64,000 bases of DNA, from positions 12,394,501-12,458,500 of the forward strand of contig NC_056753.1 of NCBI RefSeq assembly GCF_018687715.1, in the 5' to 3' direction. The position numbers and the translations under genes are program-made. This DNA is from Carya illinoinensis (Eukaryota; Streptophyta; Magnoliopsida; Fagales; Juglandaceae). The notes under the pieces are model-generated. The model had not been told where the DNA came from. It ran no database searches and saw nothing but the letters and a program-made list of their open reading frames with translations. Positions 60,060 to 64,000 of this stretch are shown one piece after another; the stretch's first letter is position 1, and each line of letters opens with the position of its first letter.

Positions 60060-61380
60060 TCTACATCCATTCCTCCCTTGAAGGAAGATTTTCTTGATGA
60101 GCATCTCTTTGCTGTGTCGCACGCTCCATGGTCCGCGAACATTGTGAATTACCTCGTCACTAACCGGATGTCGGAGCATTGGACAACTCAAGACAAGTGT
60201 AAGTTCCTTGCAAAGGTACAATTTTATTATTTCGACACTCCTTATCTTTTTAAGTATTGTGCTAATCAGTTGGTGCGTCGATGTATTTCTGATGATGAGT
60301 TTACCTCTGTTTTTCACTTTTGCCATACTGAGGCTTGTGGAGGCCATTTTGCAGCAAAGAAAACTGTTGCGAAAATTTTGCAAAGTGAATTCTACTGGCA
60401 TACTATTTTTAGAGATGTGGAGTCTTTTTGCAAGGAATGTGAGCCTTGTCAGAAACTTGAAAAAGAACAACATGTAACATTATGTCCCTTTCCCCTATTC
60501 TTACACTTGAGATATTTAATTGTTGGGGAATTGACTTTATGGGACCATTTCCAAATTCATTTGGAAATATTTATATTTTAGTTGTTGTGGATTATATTTC
60601 AAAATGGGTATAGGTCATACCTTGTAGAACAAATGATCATAAGGTTGTCATCTGTTTCTTGAAAAACAAATTTGCACTTTTTGGCATGCCCAAGGCGATC
60701 ATTAGTGATGGAAGTTCACATTTTTGTAACAAACTTTTTTAAAAACTTATGCAGAAGTATGGAATGACCCACAAAGTCTCTACTCCATATCACCCCCAGA
60801 CTAATGGTCAAGCTGAGTTGGCCAATAAAGATATCAAACTTATTCTTGAAAAAATAGTATGTCCCACTCGGAAGGATTGGTCTGAAAAATTGGTTGATGC
60901 TCTTTGGGCTTATAGGACTGCACTCAAAACTAACTTAGGGATGTCACCTTATAGATTGGTTTATGGTCGAGCTTGTCATTTACCTGTTGAGATTTAGCAT
61001 CATGATTTATGGGCTATTAAGCAAATTAACTTTTCACTTGATGCTGCCAAAGATTTAAGAAAGTTGCAGATTTCGAAGCTTGATGAAGCGAGGAGGGAGG
61101 CCTATGACAATTCTCACTTGGCAAAGAAGAGAATGAAGGTCGTGCATGACAAGAAGATCAATGATAAACATCTTGTCCCTGATCCAAAAGTGCTCCTCTA
61201 TAATTCTAGACTACATCATTTTCCTGGAAAGCTGAAATCTCGATAAAGTCAGTCGTACATTGTAAATGAGGTTTATCCTCATGGGGTGGTAGACACTGTC
61301 AATCCAAAGAATGGCAATAGCTTCACTATCAATGGACAACGTCTAAAGCCGTTTATGACTGCCTTTGATCCAAGCGAATA
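60060..61380 (+). pseudogene. pol: Integrase of element F
   Basis: The zinc-binding domain ([20 protein letters not shown] ... [10 protein letters not shown], 60322-60460) is in frame with reverse transcriptase. A frameshift near 60480 moves the core to another frame: GIDFMGPFP with the first Asp, KAIISDGSSHFC with the second, [14 protein letters not shown] with the Glu (60790-60825). [20 protein letters not shown] and the C-terminal LDEARREAYDNSHLAKKRMK then follow. Stops at about 60611, 60739, 60997 and 61243 disable it. Integrase would insert the cDNA in the nucleus. Confidence 0.9.
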
Positions 61381-61987
61381 GATCTTGCTTGTGCAAGGCC
61401 CTGGGGAAGTTTTTTTATTCTAATTTTTGATTTATTTATTTAGTTCTTCCCTTTACGGCTTTCTTTAATTGCATTTTATCTGCTTTTTATATTTATTGTT
61501 TTGCTTTCATTTTATATCACATGATTGGTTGTCTGTGTTACTTACTTATTATTGTGAACTTTGTTTTCTTTCTTTCGATTCATTGAGAACCATGTCTCTC
61601 ACTAGTTGAGGGATAGTGTGTGTGCATAGATTTTTTTAAAAAAAAAAATTGCATTAACGTGATGTGCATTGATACATATATGATTGACACACTTTATTTC
61701 TAGTATCTTGTGAAATTTGAGCACCTTGGTGGGTGGTTGAGCAGAATTATTTTGTGAAGATTTATTTTCAAGCCTGAACATAGAGCATAATTTCTGATGT
61801 ATCATATTTGTTGATATATGGTTTGAAATATCAAGTTGCTATACTTATTAAGATGAGACTTAGTAAGATTTATATAGAACAAATGGAAAAGTTTGAAGGA
61901 CATTTTGCACATGCTTACACCTGTAGTGTTTATCATTTACTGTCCACTAATTTAACACAGGAGAAGTAAACTGCAGGACTACCTAGC

Positions 61988-62043
<56 letters not shown>

Positions 62044-62518
62044 AAAAAAATGATTCGAAAAGAATCAAGAAAAGAAGAAGAAGATAAAGGCAGCTTAGTG
62101 AATTTTTCTAAGTAAAAGACTAGAAACAGTTACCCTAACTTTGAGGGTTGAGTGCTCAACTTTTAAACAGAGTTGGCATGAAAATTGCTAGTCTTTTGGG
62201 CTTTAAGGTAGTTAGAATCAGCAATGACTGATCTTAATGTTAAAAAATCCTATGACAAATCCTAACTAGTAATAAGGAATACACAACCATGTAGCTACAT
62301 ATACACATTTGAGTTTTGAGACATTTTTCCCAATTCTATGTGAATGATTGTTGAGAGAGTGTTGGTGGGTATAGCTCTTGGGGTAGATAAGTCATATATC
62401 ATCTTTTGTGAGAATTTGGAATTGTGTTTGATTGCTTTTGTTTGAATTTCGATCTATATGCAATGTTCATCTCAACTAATTTTTACTATTTTGCTCAAAA
62501 ATTAGCAAAATGCTAGTT
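61381..62518 (+). other. Non-coding tail of element F between pol and 3' LTR
   Basis: No env-like or other conserved frame. It contains a GA microsatellite (61993-62034) and AT-rich sequence. Confidence 0.7.
61993..62034. repeat. (GA)n microsatellite
   Basis: A GA run of about 42 bases in the element-F tail. Confidence 0.95.
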
Positions 62519-62525
62519 GAGGGGG
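62516..62525 (+). other. Polypurine tract of element F
   Basis: GTTGAGGGGG directly before the 3' LTR start TGTGACTGAGC. Confidence 0.8.
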
Positions 62526-63902
62526 TGTGACTGAGCTGAAATATTGCATATTTTTATACATATAGAACTAATATATTTTAATTCTTTCATTACATTATTA
62601 TTGGTTTTGTATATAAAAAATGGTTAAGATGCATAAATTCAAGTTGTGATTTAAATTGGTTAATAGCATGGTTTATGCTTAATTTTAGAATTTGTGATTT
62701 AATTGAGCAATTTTTCTTTATATGCACAACACATATTTTTTTATATATATTTTATTCTTTTTATTTTATTTTATTTTATTTATCTTTATATGTAGTGGTC
62801 AAAATAAATGGAAGTTGGAATTAATAAAAGTCACACGCCGCATAGGACCTAAATGGGAAAATAGAGACTTGCTTTTTGGTCTTCACACGTGGCACGGATA
62901 GGAAGGCTTCTTTTCGTTCAATTTCACACACGACACGAAGATAAATCGGAAAGAAGGGCTTTTTGGGCTTTGTACGTTGTAGCTTAAAAGAAGGATTTTA
63001 TTGGTATTGGACTTTTGACCGATATGCACAAATTATTCTCTGGGGCATTCACCCAACACCGCATGCATATTATCTCTCCTAGGCAATTCAACACGGCATG
63101 CACATATATTTTTCTTGCATTCATTCAACGCCGCAACACACATTTTTTCCTTTTGGGGGCATTTCGGCAACACATAATTTTAATATCTACTGGGCATTTA
63201 AGTGCCACATTTTTCTCTGGATGGAATTCACGCACACGGGGACAGAGGTGTTTGGGTTTACACTACAGCGCCTTTGAAGAGCTCCGTGAGGGGTCCAATT
63301 GCTGCTACAGTCTAGCCTCATCCATTGCTTTCAATCTCCATCTCCATCTATTTGACTTGCTCTTTTCATTCTCTACTTTTTATTTAATTTCGATTTGAAG
63401 TTTATGGTGTATTCTTGATATTTTTGGTTTAAAAGTTTAGGCATTTTATTTGCTATTTATTTTATTTTATGTTAGTTATTTTTCTTGTTTCTTTAAGCTT
63501 CTATTAAATATGCATTACAATTGCATTTTATATTTATTAAAGGTTAATTAGGACTTAAATAAATTCAGTTTTATTATTTAATTTTCAAATTAATAAAAAT
63601 TGTTTAGCGTAGTTGATCCTTAATTGTTAATTTCAATTTGTTAGTCTTTTATATTCCATTTTAACACTCAAAAATCTGAAAGTATGAATCTAGTTTATGA
63701 CTAGTGCCATTTTTATTTTTGTTGCACTCTTCCGTTCATTGTACATACCATTATTTTTGTTTGTGAAACTTTTCACCATTTTATACCAGTTTGGATTTAA
63801 ACAACTTTCTCCGAGGAGACTATCTAGAAATTTTATTCCTAATTATTACATAACATCCTCCTGTACTTGGGATAACCTTTGACTATTCATTTGAGTTAGT
63901 CA
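62526..63902 (+). repeat. 3' LTR of element F
   Basis: 1377 bp, from TGTGACTGAGCTGAAATATT to ...TTTGAGTTAGTCA, matched by 54299-55688. Small indels and substitutions separate the two. Confidence 0.9.
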
Positions 63903-64000
63903 AAGACCCAAGGGTGACCAGACTAGGCGACAAGGATTGGCGACAAGAGTTAGGTGAAGAGCAAGATGTTTTACCTCCTGGGTGAGAATTGACAAGGCTT

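Larger units (their letters stand above)
54299..63902 (+). mobile_element. Athila/Tat-like Ty3/gypsy retrotransposon (family F), 9.6 kb
   Basis: Paired LTRs (54299-55688, 62526-63902) enclose primer site, gag, protease, reverse transcriptase/RNase H, integrase, a 1.1-kb non-coding tail with a GA microsatellite, and a polypurine tract, in standard order. The primer site TGGCACCGTTGCC and the FMDD reverse-transcriptase motif are typical of the Athila/Tat (OTA) branch. I assign it there, Athila more likely. Several stops and frameshifts plus lost catalytic residues make it inactive. The LTRs differ at several positions in their first 200 bases. No env-like ORF is visible in the tail. Confidence 0.9.

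Noticed and set aside
61381..62518. Env-like gene expected in some Athila elements
   Set aside because: No open frame of useful length and no membrane-protein pattern in this interval.

Overview
This is a plant nuclear window made almost entirely of nested, decayed LTR retrotransposons plus a few DNA-transposon remnants. I see no intact host gene, rRNA or CRISPR array, and I noticed no tRNA gene (I did not scan for one systematically). The eukaryotic plant origin follows from plant-specific retrotransposon lineages (Sirevirus-like Ty1/copia, Tekay/Del-like chromovirus, Athila/Tat-like Ty3/gypsy), tRNA-iMet-type primer sites, GA/CT microsatellites and MITEs. The MITEs carry the repeated GATGAGATGAG motif that I associate with Fagales genomes (walnut/hickory type). 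That taxonomic hint comes from memory and is an inference.

Layout. 1-5.7 kb: Sirevirus-like copia gag/protease on the minus strand, running off the left edge, with a 2.3-kb solo LTR (family A) inserted into gag and flanked by ATGTC. 5.7-9.2 kb: a MITE, then minus-strand LTR remnants of families D and E. 9.2-24.4 kb: a plus-strand family-B LTR broken by a minus-strand family-B copy, which is itself broken by a complete 7.6-kb family-A element (12436-20054, TSD CTTAA). That element has two 2.0-kb LTRs, a primer site and a gag gene, but no recognisable pol. 24.4-31 kb: an LTR-like block with tandem repeats, a 2.9-kb TIR element with CCGGG-rich ends, and unexplained sequence with a 300-bp duplication. 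31-34 kb: minus-strand Athila/Tat-type gag-protease remnant and a short 476-bp LTR. 34.2-39.7 kb: a chromovirus integrase remnant joined to a 3.4-kb family-E 3' LTR. 39.9-50.1 kb: a three-level nest of solo LTRs (D containing E containing B), two levels with perfect 5-bp target duplications and the third with one mismatch. 50.3-54.3 kb: a MITE, another E LTR carrying a 443-bp TRIM element, and D-like tandem repeats. 54.3-63.9 kb: a nearly full-length Athila/Tat-like element with paired 1.4-kb LTRs and a disabled gag-pol.

Nothing here works as a host pathway. The genes are retrotransposon polyproteins, all broken by stops or frameshifts, some with missing catalytic residues. The most informative content is the nesting order, the gag-only element, the TRIM, and one open stretch of host-like coding sequence interrupted by the D LTR (39778-39894 continuing at 50151-50345).
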